From assembly GCA_018417955.1 (NCBI GenBank), contig JACTVC010000001.1:1488001-1552000 (forward strand): a stretch of DNA of 64,000 bases, read 5' to 3'. This document shows positions 9,782 to 21,895 of this stretch, in pieces; within the stretch, counting starts at the first letter, position 1; each line of letters begins with the position of its first letter. Below the pieces are notes generated by a model that had not been told where the DNA came from, did no database searches, and saw only the letters and a program-made list of their open reading frames with translations. A program made the position numbers and the translations under genes. Origin of the DNA: Laccaria trichodermophora (taxonomy: Eukaryota; Basidiomycota; Agaricomycetes; Agaricales; Hydnangiaceae).

Positions 9782-12139
9782 ATGAAGCGACCACAAGACT
9801 CTCAAGATTCATCCACAGACGCTCCGCAAACAAAAAAGCCAAAAATGGCTGATGGAGACGAAAACGGAGAAAGTGGAGGGTGGACGAAAGTAGAGAAGAG
9901 GAAGAAGAAGAAAGCTACGAAAAACGAGGCCAAACTCGATGTGTGTGTGATCTCCTCGTGTTCGGCGTTTGTGTTGCCAGGAAAGCCTCGCGATCCTGGT
10001 TGCGAGTGTCGATCATGTTCTCATTCGTTTCTGCCCAACAGAATGCCCAGCCTTTGTTCATGTACTCTAACAAGGAGATTGTTAAGCGGAATAATGCTAT
10101 AGGGATAGACGTGAGGCTTTCATTACTTCACCTAGTTCGTGTTTGACTTGACCTTTGCAGGACATACGAGATCTATGCCTGCACGTTATTGCCGACGCAC
10201 CAGTTCCAAATTGGCTTCATATTACCGTGCGGTTTTCATACAAATACTCAGTGGTGTTTCAAATTGACAAATACGACAGAATACCAATCTGATTCAACGG
10301 CTTGTGATTCTTTTGATACCTGGCCTGACACCAGACCTACTGTCACTACCGCCACTTCCAACATCAGCGACTTCCAACCCCAATCTGCCTTTATCAATAC
10401 CCCTACCCCCACTACCTACTGAAGGACAAACTATAAACAGCGTCCCATTTATCGCAGCTACTTTTAGCCATGCGTGTCCAACAAGGGCGCCTGGCGATCA
10501 GACACGGATGCATAGTGTCCTCAGCACCTTTTTTCAAGGTCCTATCAGTGGAGAAGAAAAGAAGAGACGGATGACCCAGAGGCTGCAAGGTGCGTATTCA
10601 TTTTTTCTAAAGATTCTTTCCTCAACGGTTTACAGCGGAGATCCTGAAGGATAGTCCTGCGCAATATCTCCTCACGCTAGAGCAAATGGTTGAGAACGAA
10701 TACCCGATACCCTCATACATGGCGGATATATTCCAGAAGCCTGAAGGCTGGGTCGAGACTCCAGAACCGCCAAAACAGGCGGAAGCGTCTTTACCGTCAA
10801 AAGGCACAATGAGTCCCCAGCAGACAATTTATGCCATTGATTGTGAAATGGTATTTTGATATCGTCCTCGTGAATGCTATCATTTTTGACATCAGTCGCT
10901 TCAACAGTGTTTGACCGAGGATGGAAAGGAATTAACGCGAGTTTGCATAGTCGACTATCATTCTGGCATTGTGGTCTATGACCAACTAGTAAAACCGAAA
11001 AAGCCTATCATTGACTACCTCACGCGGTACGTTTGGTGACAACTGTCCATTTCTTGCATCTAATTTCTTCTCGCAGATGGTCTGGCATTACAGCAGAAGC
11101 CCTTGGACCAGTGACGACGACACACGCCCAAGTTCAAGCACATGTACTTCGTCTACTATCACCACCACCTCCCAACCCCTTTTCCACGACCAAATCAACG
11201 GAGCCAGCTCCACCAACCCCCATCCTCCTTGGCCATTCATTAGAATCCGACCTCAACGCACTCAAAATATGTCATCCACTTTGCATCGATACTGCCTTGA
11301 TGTACCACCACCCCCGCGGCCGGCCTCTCAAACCAGGCCTCGCCTGGCTCACCAAAAAATGGTGTGGGCGTGAAATCCAAGCACGTGGAGAAGGCGGTCA
11401 CGACCCCGAGGAAGACGCTCGTGCATGCTTGGATCTGTTGAAGAATAAGCTCCAGGGTGGGCCTGGGTTTGGCGAATTCAAGATTGACTATGAGTCGATC
11501 TTTGAGAGGATGGCTAGGGCGTCGCGGAGGGCTGGTGGTGGTGGGCCTGGGAGCATCAAAACATGCGTTGTGGACCATGGAAACCCAAATGTCATGCATG
11601 GGAGCAAGGCGAACACTGCGATTGGGTGCAAGACTGACGCGGACGTTTTGGAAGGCCTATTGGGTGCGATTCCTTCGCATCACTTTGTATTTGGGAGGTT
11701 TATGGCGTTGGCTGACGTCCTTGGGTGTAAGTGCTCCTTCAACTGCTTATTGATCGATCCGAAGTAACTTATGTGGGTTTGCTACATTCTAGGGACTACA
11801 CCACGCGCAACACCAGATTCGCCTCCCCCTCAGCCTGGACCGCCTCCCTCGGCTGAAGCGCTCTCGTTGGTTTTAACTTCTCTGAACGAACAATTGAAAA
11901 CTCTGCATGCTGCTCTCCCTCCACGGACGGCGATTGTCATATTTAGTGGGCACTCTGACCCGCGAAAGATGTCCTCGTTGAATGCGCGGAAGGCGGCGTT
12001 TGAGAATGCACTCAGGTCGGGAAAGACATCGGAGGAACTTGGGCCTGAATTGAAGTGGAGTGCTGCGGACGGAAGGGATTTGGAAGAAGCGGTAGAGCTG
12101 GCGCGGAGGGGGTTGCTGTTTTTGGGTGTCAAGCAGTAA
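9782..12139 (+). CDS. REX1: RNA exonuclease 1 (Rex1/Rnh70-like 3'-5' exonuclease)
   Basis: DEDDh-type exonuclease that trims 3' ends of 5S rRNA, tRNA and other structured RNAs in the nucleus. Nine exons (9782-9940, 9981-9998, 10042-10110, 10161-10226, 10280-10589, 10636-10850, 10908-11026, 11077-11726, 11793-12139) give 650 residues. The N-terminus is lysine-rich (KRKKKKATK), a likely nuclear signal. The catalytic domain carries ExoI AIDCEMC (split by an intron before the Cys), ExoII GHSLESDLNALK and ExoIII GHDPEEDARACLDL. The second exon is only 18 bp; it is supported because it links two phase-0 exons into the family's FMYSNKEIVKRNNAIGID block. The promoter side abuts RET2 (about 250 bp between divergent starts). 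Confidence 0.9.
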
Positions 12140-12565
12140 TTGAGGATTCCAACACTTGTCATTGTATCATGATTTTGGAACTTTCGAAGGTCAAAATAAA
12201 ATAGCTGGATTTTACTCCATAACTCTCTCTCTAGGCGTCGGCGGCGCCGGGTTGGCAAGTCCATCTGACTATTGTGGTTTGCCGCGACCGATGCTTAAAT
12301 CATGAGAGAATTGCGCAAGATCTTCCGATACCGGCAGCATGAAAGTTGTGGGGACTGCGGTGACACCTCACTTGCAAAATGTCATGCCTCAGTGATTGCG
12401 AGTCCTATGGGATTATGTGACTGATGTTGATTGGTACTTGACAGCGAAGCCAGTGTAGCGGAAAGTTTCAAGGCCACGTCTAATACTTGAGGACTGAAGA
12501 AAAACGAGAACGGCTTTTGATTGTAGTTTTCAACACACATTTGCAAATGGGAGCAACTTTCTACT
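12140..12565. other. Convergent intergenic region, nothing seen
   Basis: This lies between the convergent 3' ends of REX1 and the Ohr-like gene. An AAATAAAATA-type A-rich stretch at about 12190-12203 could serve polyadenylation. No coding signal or repeat was noticed. Confidence 0.4.
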
Positions 12566-13232
12566 TCAAGCCTTGGCGATGTTCACAACAGCACCGTGTT
12601 TCAACGCACGGCTGTACGGGCAGAACTATAACGACGAGCAAGTGGGTAAGCAAAATCCACAACTTTGAAAAAGAAAAACGGGCTTACAGCATGACCAGCC
12701 TGTAACAGCTCATCGTCAACACCCTCAACTTTAATGTCAACCGCGATTCCAAATCCTCCCAAGCCTTCCGCGTCACCCAGAGACACACTGGTATGAACGA
12801 CGGCTTTCTTAGCCATTTCACTCTTTCCCAAGTTACCTGCTACGAATTGGATGGCGCCGAGGAGGCACCCTAAACAAAACAAGTATTCAGCAACGCGATG
12901 TATTAATGCTAGAATCCAACTCTACCTGCATACCCCATGGCGAACAGTTGCTCTGGGTTCTGTCCCGCCCTCGAGCTTCCAGGTGAAGCGAGCTTTAAGT
13001 CGAGTCCACCTGAAGAGACCTCTCCGTTTCGCCCTGCACCTGTCGCCGTTGCATGCGCTGTGTACTGCAGTGCGGTAAAGTGTGAGCCAGCGACAACTTA
13101 TTCGTAGGGTGATGTCATCACGTTTGTTTTGCTCAACGTCAGAACCGAGCGTGTAGGCATGTAGCTGGAGGCATTGGGACGAGCAAGTCGGGCAGAGGAA
13201 CGGAGCAGAGAGCGGGATACGATGTTCAACAT
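12566..13232 (-). CDS. OsmC/Ohr-family organic hydroperoxide reductase, probably mitochondrial
   Basis: Four exons (13232-13122, 13064-12926, 12869-12688, 12625-12566) give 163 residues. The Ohr signature is clear: YTAHATATGAGRNGEV, LDLKLASPG, NPEQLFAMGYAGCLLGAIQF and GHAFCPYSRALKHGAVVN. The two redox cysteines sit in GYAGC and FCPYS, where the peroxidatic and resolving Cys of Ohr peroxidases lie, so it should reduce organic or fatty-acid hydroperoxides. The first exon adds about 35 residues rich in Arg, Ser and Leu with no acidic residue (MLNIVSRSLLRSSARLARPN), a typical mitochondrial presequence. Ohr proteins are mainly bacterial but are widespread in fungi, so recent transfer is not implied. 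The gene ends convergently with REX1. Confidence 0.9.
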
Positions 13233-13548
13233 GGCGGTTGGTGAGAAAGATGTCTTCGGAGTCCTTCCTAAGAATCCTAAGTACAGAGTTATTTATAAAC
13301 AAGCATGTTGGTCACATTTTTACTCCTCACCGAGGAGCACGGTGAGCTCGCCAGCGTTGACGTTACTCGCGGTCAACGCAGCTCAGAGTTCAATTCTATC
13401 ACGCCACTGCCCTGCAGGACGATACGGTCTGTTTGATTCTGTTCGGGTCCTGTAAGTATAAACTGCGGAGTCACACAGGTTGCACTTTCTTGGGCACTTC
13501 ACAAACATCGCCCAGTCCTCACCTGGTCTTCGTCACCGTTCAAGCTCG

Positions 13549-14825
13549 ATGGCAATAGGAGCCCTGATAGAACCATTATTCAGTCACCTTCCCTTCTTTC
13601 TCGCGCTCGTCGTACGTCCATCACCCTATCGCAAGCTCTTCTTCATCCCTATCCTCTGCGCCAACATCTGGATACTTCTCTACGGGTCAAGCCCAGTAGA
13701 CTATTCAAGAGTAATTAATGTCTGGGGCACTTCACTCGCCACACGTGTCGCCTTCGCCTCCGATTTCATCCTTCTCACTGATGTGCAGAACGAACTCCGG
13801 CTTCAGAACGACAAACGGCATATTTCGTCTGCGCCCCTCCGCGAGCGTATGTCATGGGCGTTTCGCCTTATGACGACCTCACGGGGAATAGGATGGGCAC
13901 ATGAGTGCACAACTCGCATCCCGCCCAAGCCCCAGAACATCTCCCGCTGGGCTTTTGTTGTATCGAAGCTTCTATGGGCGGGATTCTATTATATCCTCAG
14001 TGACCTTGAGCAGATTCCGTTGCAGTGGAATTTTGCAGTTGTTAGAGGTGAAGTGGGTATGGAGGGGCTGACGGGGCTGTTCGCCCGAGCGACGTTCCTC
14101 GTGTACCTCGTTGAGGTGTATACAGGGATGAGTTTGGCGTATAACATCCTGGCAGCCGTGACAGTTTCAGTGGGGCTGTCGGAGCCGAAGGATTGGCCGG
14201 CAATATTTGGGTATTGGAGCGATGCCTATACGGTTGGACGATTTTGGGGGTTTGTTCGCTCTCACCTCATAACGCCGCCGTTATTCACATTTATTCTTCC
14301 AGGCGATTTTGGCATCAGAATTTCCGAAGAGTAAGATCTAAAATGCTAATCCGAATATCGCTCACTGTTGCCTGAACTTCTACTCTGCAGTTTGTCACCG
14401 CCCACGGTAAATTTATCTCCAAGAACATTTTCCATCTCAAAAATGGCACTTCTCTGGCATGGCATGTTCAACTATACGTTGCTTTCGCTGTCTCCGGTCT
14501 CATCCACATAGCGGGTGACTACCGCGGTCAGGACGATTGGAAGAAGGGAGGCACAATGCAATTCTTCCTGCTTCAAGCGGTAGCGATCACTTTTGAAGAC
14601 GTAGTCATCAAGCTGGCTTCGAGGCTTGGATTTGGGAAAACCACACGGCTTTCGAAATTTATTGGATATCTCTGGGTCTTGGGTTGGTGGATTTGGGCAG
14701 TACCTCCGTGGACTGGTCCATGGGCGGAGGTTAGGATTCGTGAAGTGGGTCACCATAGGCAGAGCTTCATTTTGCGTGTTTGTCAGCAATTACTTGGAGA
14801 CTCGGAGGGAAGTCGGCTATTTTAG
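13549..14825 (+). CDS. Wax-synthase-like membrane O-acyltransferase, paralogue WS1
   Basis: MBOAT_2/wax-synthase family (Tri7-like) enzyme, expected to move an acyl or acetyl group to a hydroxyl of a lipid or secondary metabolite in ER membranes. Exons 13549-14249, 14303-14330 and 14391-14825 give 387 residues. Hallmarks are VVRPSPYRKLFFIPIL after the first membrane segment, LTDVQNELR, RGIGWAHE, the FWGRFWHQNFRR motif assembled across the first splice and a 28 bp exon, and SGLIHIAGDY with the likely catalytic His. About eight hydrophobic segments are visible. The start at 13549 (MAIGALIEPLF) matches the paralogues; an earlier in-frame start adds 23 non-conserved residues. WS1, WS2 and WS3 share identical exon structure. 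Substrate unknown. Confidence 0.85.
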
Positions 14826-14868
14826 AGATCCTGGGGCATAATGATAAAGTTCATCATGGAACCTCAGC

Positions 14869-15807
14869 TAGTCTCGTTCCCATCCGTTGTAAGGGAGTGC
14901 GGTCCGCCGGACCGTCGGAGTTACAAAATACACGACAGAACACTCCCTACAACGTCTGGTGCATTTGGTAGGCAAAACCACCAGTCGAGTCACAGCGTGA
15001 CAAACCGTAACATTTGGCGGGTGTTCAATCCGACTCTGCCTTCGTATTCTTCCTCTGCTAATCGGACTATGACTATAATCTACGACGTGAATTGTCATCT
15101 AGATACGAAACTTTTGGACTCTTAGGTCATGAAGGTCGGAATGGGGAAAAGCTCTGCTGTTACGGAGTCGCTGCCATCCTCAGTCGTTTACATGGACTGC
15201 CAGTTGGAAGGTACGTCACACCAATCATCTTCCGAAAAAATGGTCAGCTAACAATATCTTGACCGTGTCTCCTTGCCAGCTTGACCTCAATGTCTTTACT
15301 CCCCTCACACATGTGTAAAGTCGACAAAACCGCAAGAGGAAATTCACCAACGGCATCTTTCTGCTTGAGCAATGGCCGGGTTGCCTGTACGCTCCCGGAA
15401 TGCCCTTCAACTACAACAGCGAGGTTTCGTTGCCTTCAAGGCCGATTGCGAAGAGCAGATGGCATGCAGGCAAGGCTCTAGCTAGCCATCATCATCCAGT
15501 CAGTCATCTTAAGCAACATGCTCTGGACCCCACATGTCCCTTCCCTCCAAGCTGGCTACATGTAACATACCTTACAATGTACTTACCAAAAAATATAATG
15601 GGGTTTATGCTTAGAAACTGTGTCAAATTATCGCTTGATTATCACTCCCTAATATGTGAAGTTGTTACGTTTTGTCACGCTGTGACTCGACCGTAGGTTT
15701 GCCCTACCAACTGCACCAGACGTTGTGGAGAGTGTTCTGCAGTGTGTTTTCACACTCCGACGGTCCGGCGGGCCGCTCACTCTCCACAACGGATGGGCAC
15801 GAGACTA
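14869..15807. mobile_element. hAT-like MITE with 8 bp target-site duplication
   Basis: The element has long terminal inverted repeats of about 140 bp. The left end begins TAGTCTCGTTCCCATCCG and the right end is its near-complement, ending CGGATGGGCACGAGACTA. It is flanked by a perfect 8 bp duplication ACCTCAGC (14861-14868 and 15808-15815), the hAT hallmark. Each end also folds into its own hairpin: arms at 14885-14899 and 14941-14954 on the left, 15721-15734 and 15778-15791 on the right, around a palindromic CGGTCCGCCGGACCG-like core. The inverted repeats continue inward to a shared GAGTCACAGCGTGACAAA block. The ~650 bp middle has no transposase. It inserted just 43 bp after the WS1 stop codon. 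Confidence 0.88.
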
Positions 15808-15815
15808 ACCTCAGC

Positions 15816-16483
15816 ATAGATCCGTCATCATCGTCTTCCGGCCCCCCGACCCGCAAAATTACCACTCTAGATGAAGCCACAATCTCTCACCTACGAGTTT
15901 TGAATGTTAGGGGCGTATACATTTCCTCAGGCTCATGTGCATCCCTACCCTTCCCTTCAATTAAACATTCCGAAATATTTCCAGTAACCTGTTCGAGTCT
16001 ATTACTTACTTGCCCCAGACACATTGCTTGAATCTGGAAGTTACACAAGTTGTCAGTTCCTCCCCACCATTCAATCCTCTCATTGACAAAAATTCAATTC
16101 AGCAGGAGAGACCCATACTCTACGTATTTTTTTTTCGACGGTAGAACGCTTAATTTAAGCTGGATTTAAGTCTCGATACCCACGAACATTGTCGGCCGCC
16201 GAAAAAATTATTGTATCGACCTGTGAAAGGTGAAGTCGGCTCCCGGGCGTGTCATTCAGTCTTCTGCGCTTACGAACTAGATACGATGAGTCGCAAGATG
16301 ATAAGCAAACGAGAAATTTATTCCAGACATAGACCACATCTCCATTCGGCATCACTAAGTTCATTGGGTGTACACCAGGCGCCACGGACCCTCGTACATA
16401 CATAGGAGGATCGATTGGGCTTGACTTTTATTAACATCCTGTCGAACCACAGTTCCTTCCATCGCCGTCTTCGCCAAGCTTTC
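15816..16483. other. WS2 upstream region, nothing resolved
   Basis: This is the 5' flank of WS2. A minus-strand open stretch at 16155-16403 (82 codons) shows no domain. No TIR, LTR or convincing exon was recognised. Confidence 0.4.
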
Positions 16484-17754
16484 ATGGCGAAGGCCATCCT
16501 CTATGTGTATCTCTACAACCGCATCCTCTTATTTATCGCGCTTGTGGTGCGCCCATCTCCCTATCGGAAACTCTGGTTCCTTCCAATCCTATGCCTTAAC
16601 ATTTGGTTGCTCTTCTACGTGCCGAACACGGGAGAGTCACCATTAACGTCCAACTCTCTAGGATGTGCCATTTTTTTCTCCGTTCTCGCCGCGTCCGACT
16701 TTATCCTCCTCACGGATGTGCAGAAGGAACTCCGTCTACAGGGCGACAAACGAGATATTCCCGCTTCGTCGCTGAGCGCGCGCGCGGTTTGGGCGCTCAA
16801 ATTAATGGCGTCCCAGCGTGCAATTGGCTGGGCACATGAGCCCACCAAACGCATTCCCGCGAAGCCGAAGACCTCTCGGTGGACTTTCGTTGTTTCAAGG
16901 TTGTTCTTGGGAGCGTACTGTTATATGCTCTCTGACCTCCTACAAATTTTTGTGCAACGGCGTTTTGCGGTTGTCAGACAAGGGACGACCGATGTGGGAG
17001 GACTGGGATCATTGCTGGATCGAATGTCCTACCTGACAGCGCTGGCAGAGATACAACTGGGACTGACCATGCCGTATAATTTCATGTCGGCGGTGTCGGT
17101 TGCTCTAGGGCTGACGGAACCAAAGGAATGGCCAGCATTATTTGGAAGCTGGAGTGAGGCATATACTATTGGGCGATTCTGGGGGTTTGTTTCCACCTTT
17201 TCGCAGCTGCAACTGACTAATCACGAGAGTCGCTCTTTAGAAGGACGTGGCATCAGCTCTTGCGCAGGGTAGGAATTCATAACATGCTCAGAGGAGCATG
17301 GTGCTCATGACTTTTGATATAGCTTCTGACCGTCCACGCCAAATTCGTCGTCAAAATCCTCCACATCAAAAATGGCACGTCCTTGTCATGGCATGTTCAA
17401 CTTTTCGTCGTGTTCACCCTTTCTGCTCTTTTGCACCTGTCGGGAGAGTACAGGATCTTCAATAACTGGACTTCGGGCGGGGCAATGAGCTTCTTTGTGA
17501 CTCAAGCCGTGGGGATCACAATTGAAGACATGATCATCGCCCTAGCTTCGAAAATCGGGTTTCGTAAAACCACATCACTTTCCAAACTCGTTGGATATGT
17601 TTGGGTTTGTGGTTGGTTAACTTGGACGATAGTGTGGTGGATTGGTCCATTGACGAAAACCAGGTTTGGTACGCCGGATGACAAGCAGAGCGTAATTTTG
17701 GAGTTTTTTCAACGAGCACTTGGAAACGAGACATTCAGCATAAAAGGACGATAA
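16484..17754 (+). CDS. Wax-synthase-like membrane O-acyltransferase, paralogue WS2
   Basis: Exons 16484-17184, 17241-17268 and 17323-17754 give 386 residues in the same phase pattern as WS1 and WS3 (701 bp, 28 bp, then the C-terminal exon). It keeps VVRPSPYRKLWFLPIL, LLTDVQKELRLQ, AIGWAHEPTKRIP, the FWGRTWHQLLRR motif across the splice, and SALLHLSGEY with the putative catalytic His. Length and membrane topology match an intact MBOAT_2 enzyme. It is the most diverged of the WS1-3 group in its middle part and C-terminus (ends FSIKGR). Tandem order and shared introns indicate local duplication. Substrate unknown. Confidence 0.85.
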
Positions 17755-19765
17755 CCCATTACTTACGTTGCTTTAAACTAGAAGTTGAAATGTGGTTGAT
17801 CTATCCTCGGGGTTTCACGATGACGATTGAATGCGAGATGAAAGTGTTGTATGTAAGAAAGATACAAAAAATAATTACCTTACATAACCTTGCCTTCTCC
17901 TTCTACTACGCTACCTCAACAGCCGGCCAGCGGCTAGGACTCTGCTCCAACGAGATAATTGTTCTATCTCCCATTCTGCCGGCATGTTTTGCAGAACTTT
18001 TCAAACAATTGCCTCAAATTCTTGGCGATGCCACCCACTCGAAGATATGTAACTGATTACGATATCACGTGCATATGGATGGGAAATGGCGTCGAGGCGA
18101 TTCTTCTCAATTTCTGTGCTGTCCTCTGCTCATGAATATAGGGCTTTCTTGCGAAGTCACCGTGCACCGGAGGACCGCCTGGACCGTTCTGCAAGGGAGC
18201 AAATGGTACGACACTGCTATCAAACCAACAGTCCCAGTCCCTGAGACGCCTTGCGGGTTGGAGAAGTGGATGGCAGTACTTAGTAACGTTCGGGCTAGGG
18301 TCGACATCCATGGTACTTGTTGTGGTTCTCCTGTGCCGCCACGCTCCATCTCCACCATTCGAAGTCGTTCAGCCCACTGATCTTCCCTCATCCAAAGAAT
18401 CTTATGTTTGGAACGGGGCGAAAATTGGAGCTGTTTTGTCGCCTTAACTGGTTCTGCCGTGTTGCTACTGAGACAGGAACTTGGTTGCACTGATGTAATG
18501 TCAAGCGTTTCGGAGTCCAGTGTTTCTCTGTGCACTTCAATAAGCCGAATACTGAGTCCGCTTCCCTCGAGATCTTCTGCAGCTCCAAACTTCCGTCTTT
18601 CGTGGAATTCTACGGGTAAAATCTTCATCGGTTGAATGATGGTATGCACGTTGTGGGCCGTTGACCCTCCGAAGGACTTTGCCCCCTGGGCGTTTACAAA
18701 CAGAGCGAACTCGGTTCTTATTTCAATTCACTCCTCGAACAAAATCTCGATCAGTACTTTTTTGGCTATGGACGATTCAAACCGTCCAGTTTCAAGGAGT
18801 TTCGTATTCTGTATGAAGCAGTTCCTGTGAAAGCTTCATTAGGGTCGGGATGAAATGGAACAACTGTCAGCCTAAACCTGTTGGAACTACGCCATGAACG
18901 AACGCGTATCTTCCCAATCCCATGAGCATGCAGGAGCGTGCAAGTGTGGCACGCCAGAAAGATCATTAGCGTGCATGTGGCACGGCCATCAACAAATGCT
19001 CTTCCTAGTCATCGAGCCATTGTCAGCGGCCGCTTGAACTGTCAGTGTTTGCCAGCTGGGCCCCGAGCTTGCCCGATGATATCCTACGAGGTTGTTGGGT
19101 GGGTTACAACACATTTGGCGTGCCATGAAGGTGCAAGCGTAGCACGCCAATATTTTATCATCGTCTGTTACATCAGTTGGTCGACCCAAAACAACACCTA
19201 TAATGTTCAACGGGGTGCTAGGTGGATCCAAGGTTTTGCGTGACTTCACGCTCTGCTCTAACAGTGTCTTCACGGTTGGGTATGTGCCTGGCTAGCTTCA
19301 ACTCTCTCCTGACGACATTCATGTCGGGACGTTGCCTCTTCTCATCTTAGATCACACCTTGATCTCGAGCCCCACTGCTTTCTTACTTCAGGTTCGTCCT
19401 CCCCTGAAAACCCCCACGGAGCAAGCACGGTGGGACAATGGTCAAGCCTGCAGTGAGTTGTCTTGCTTCATCTTGGAGGCAAAGCACAGAAACCGTTCAT
19501 AACAGAGTACAAGGCATACAAGGAGAAGACAGCTTTTCATTTGGTGAGGCACGTAGCCTACGTGACGTAGGAAAGCGGGTTTGATTCTCAAGCTTCTGAT
19601 GCTGCATGTTTCAGGCACGCATGACACGCCGATTTAGCTTTAAGCACTGTTGAGTATCCCATCATTGGCCAACGGGATGTTTCAACACGCGACACCTGGA
19701 CAGACCGATCGAGTTTAGTATTTTAAGCGAAGGGGAATTCAACTAGTTCCCTCGCTCCCTTAGTA
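17755..19765. other. 2 kb between WS2 and WS3, no confident gene
   Basis: A minus-strand open stretch of 180 codons at 18107-18649 has no recognisable domain and no clear splice partners. Near 18935-18965 and 19123-19153 there are two diverged direct copies of a GTGCAAG(T/C)GT(G/A)GCACGCCA motif followed by ATCAT, about 190 bp apart, perhaps remnants of an old element. The last ~150 bp is the WS3 promoter. I could not support any gene here. Confidence 0.3.
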
Positions 19766-21050
19766 ATGGCTGAAGCGGATGTTGTTGTCAAAGCGCTCTT
19801 GTCCACCCACCTGCTCATATTCTTAGCGATCGTCCAGCGGCCATCTCCCTACCGTAAACTCTGGTTTTTGCCGGTCTTCTTCCTCAGTGTCTATTTATTT
19901 TTCTTCCAGCCAATCACCAGTGGTTTCTCATCAACGGGAAATAGCTTTGGTTGTGCCCTTGCTACTTCCATCCTCACCGCCTCCGATTATATTCTCCTCA
20001 CCGATGTTCAGAATGAACTCCGACTTCAGAACGACAAACAACACATCCCCTCTGCGCCACTTCGCACGCGCATGGGGTGGGCGCTCAGGCTGCTGACGTC
20101 CCAACGCGCGATCGGCTGGACACACGAACCCACGGGGCGCATTCGTCCAAAGCCTACAGCTTCCCGATGGGCGTTCGTAATCTCCAGAATGTTTTGGGCG
20201 GCGTACTATGTCGTGCTCTTCGACCTCTTGCAAATCATGATGCAATGGAATTTCGCGGTCATCAAAGGGGAGGTGAACTACGGGGGGAAGTTTGGGTGGT
20301 TGATTACCCGGATCTCATTCCTGCCGTGTCTTATTGAGATACACCTAGGTGTGAGCATGACGTATAGCAGCATGGCGGCGGCGTCGGTTATGCTGGGGTT
20401 GGCGGAGCCTAGGCAATGGCCTCCAATATTTGGTCATTGGAGTGAGGCTTTTACGGTTGGGCGATACTGGGGGTTTGTTTTTAACACTCTCAATATTAAC
20501 TTTTTGTTGATTACCAAAATGACCCAGACGGACATGGCATCAAGTCTTGCGGAGGGTAAGGAAATATACAACCTGCTACTAATAGAATGTTTTACTTATG
20601 TGGTTCCCCTTATAGCTTCTAACCGCTCACGGCAAATTTGTCGCCAATGAAGTTTTTCATCTGCAAAGTGGTACATCTTTGGCATGGCACGTTCAACTAT
20701 ATGTTGCATTTGCCCTCTCCGGTCTGTTACACCTGGCAGGCGAATATAGGGCTTTGAACGACTGGAAGACTGGTGGTGCTATGCGCTTTTTTCTTCTCCA
20801 AGCCGTGGCGATCACATTTGAAGATATGGCCATTAAGTTGGCTTCAAGAATTGGCGTCAATAAAACAACCAGAGCTTCAAAATTCATTGGGTATGTTTGG
20901 GTTCTGGGTTGGATGATCTGGACGGTTCCGTCTTGGACTGGGCCCTTGGCCAAGGCGAGGATCGGTGGGCCGGAGGAGAAACACAGTATGATTTTGGCAT
21001 TCTATCAAGAAGCTCGCAGAAACGGAACTTTTGCGAACCTTTTTCTATGA
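19766..21050 (+). CDS. Wax-synthase-like membrane O-acyltransferase, paralogue WS3
   Basis: Exons 19766-20472, 20528-20555 and 20616-21050 give 389 residues. It starts MAEADVVVKALLSTHLLIFL, then VQRPSPYRKLWFLPV, LLTDVQNELRLQNDKQHIPS, RAIGWTHEP, the FWG-type motif here YWGRTWHQVLRR, and SGLLHLAGEY. The C-terminal domain (FFLLQAVAITFEDMAIKLAS, KFIGYVWVLGW) is closest to WS1. All MBOAT_2 hallmarks are intact, so the enzyme is probably active. As for WS1 and WS2, the expected role is O-acylation of a hydroxylated metabolite or fatty alcohol at the ER; the substrate cannot be read from sequence. Confidence 0.85.
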
Positions 21051-21895
21051 CAACATAATAGAGAATTTACAGCCATCTCTTAAATTCGGTGATAGACCAC
21101 CAAGTGCTTGTACTAGAGCCAGAGCTTCATGGTCCACTGGTACCCTAGATTTTATAATATATTTTGACTTAACCACGAAAAACCTATCGTTACTACACGT
21201 GCCTTCGCGAAGCGGCCCCAAGTTGGGTCAAGACTCAATGACTCAAACAACGATCTCGGTTGGACAGGTTCAGGTGAACCGCGCTTGGCAACGGCACAAC
21301 CTCAGTTTCAAGACTTGACCCGGACGGGCCGGCAGCTGGCTATGTACTGGTCAACGTCAACATCGAAGACTTGATGGTGTCTTTCTCCAACTACCGACAT
21401 CGACCCAAGTCCGCTTCTCCCGATATTACCCCGCAATGTTTCGCACCTTACAATGCGACCATTTTCTTAGAACAAATTCGAACGCTACCATGATGATGAT
21501 GAAGCCTTGAGGTGGCATGCCCATGACTTTCTTTGCGGACTTGAATATCATACACTGAACCAAAGTTTTTGCTCAACCAACAGCCTTACCCCTCCAACAA
21601 TACATAACAGCCACCACTCCGAGCTTGAACTTCTGACGCCGAACTTCTTCCAGAAACTTAATGCTGCCAGGCGGTATTGATATTGACTCAACGGCTCTCC
21701 GGGATCCTTACATTGTGCACACGCTAAAGATAGAGGGAATGCCACAGTGCATACGAATAGACGAATCCCTAACAGATGGATTGACTTGAACCGAAGAGAA
21801 GCAAGTTGATCCTGCATCTTTGGTGGGACCCCGTCTTTTCCTTTCTTTGCGTGCTTTCGCAGCCTTCTTCTACCCTCCCTCCTACAAGTCCTGCC
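21051..21895. other. Between WS3 and the MFS gene, nothing seen
   Basis: The 3' flank of WS3 and 5' flank of the transporter. A minus-strand open stretch (21548-22027) mostly overlaps the transporter's first exon in the opposite direction and has no domain. A short ATGATGATGATG-like run occurs near 21492. No repeat or RNA gene was recognised. Confidence 0.4.

Noticed and set aside
14841..15125. Open frame downstream of WS1 as a small gene
   Set aside because: It lies within the left terminal inverted repeat of the MITE and shows no conserved protein.
18107..18649. 180-codon minus-strand frame
   Set aside because: No domain, no splice partners, and base composition like the surrounding intergenic DNA; too weak to call.
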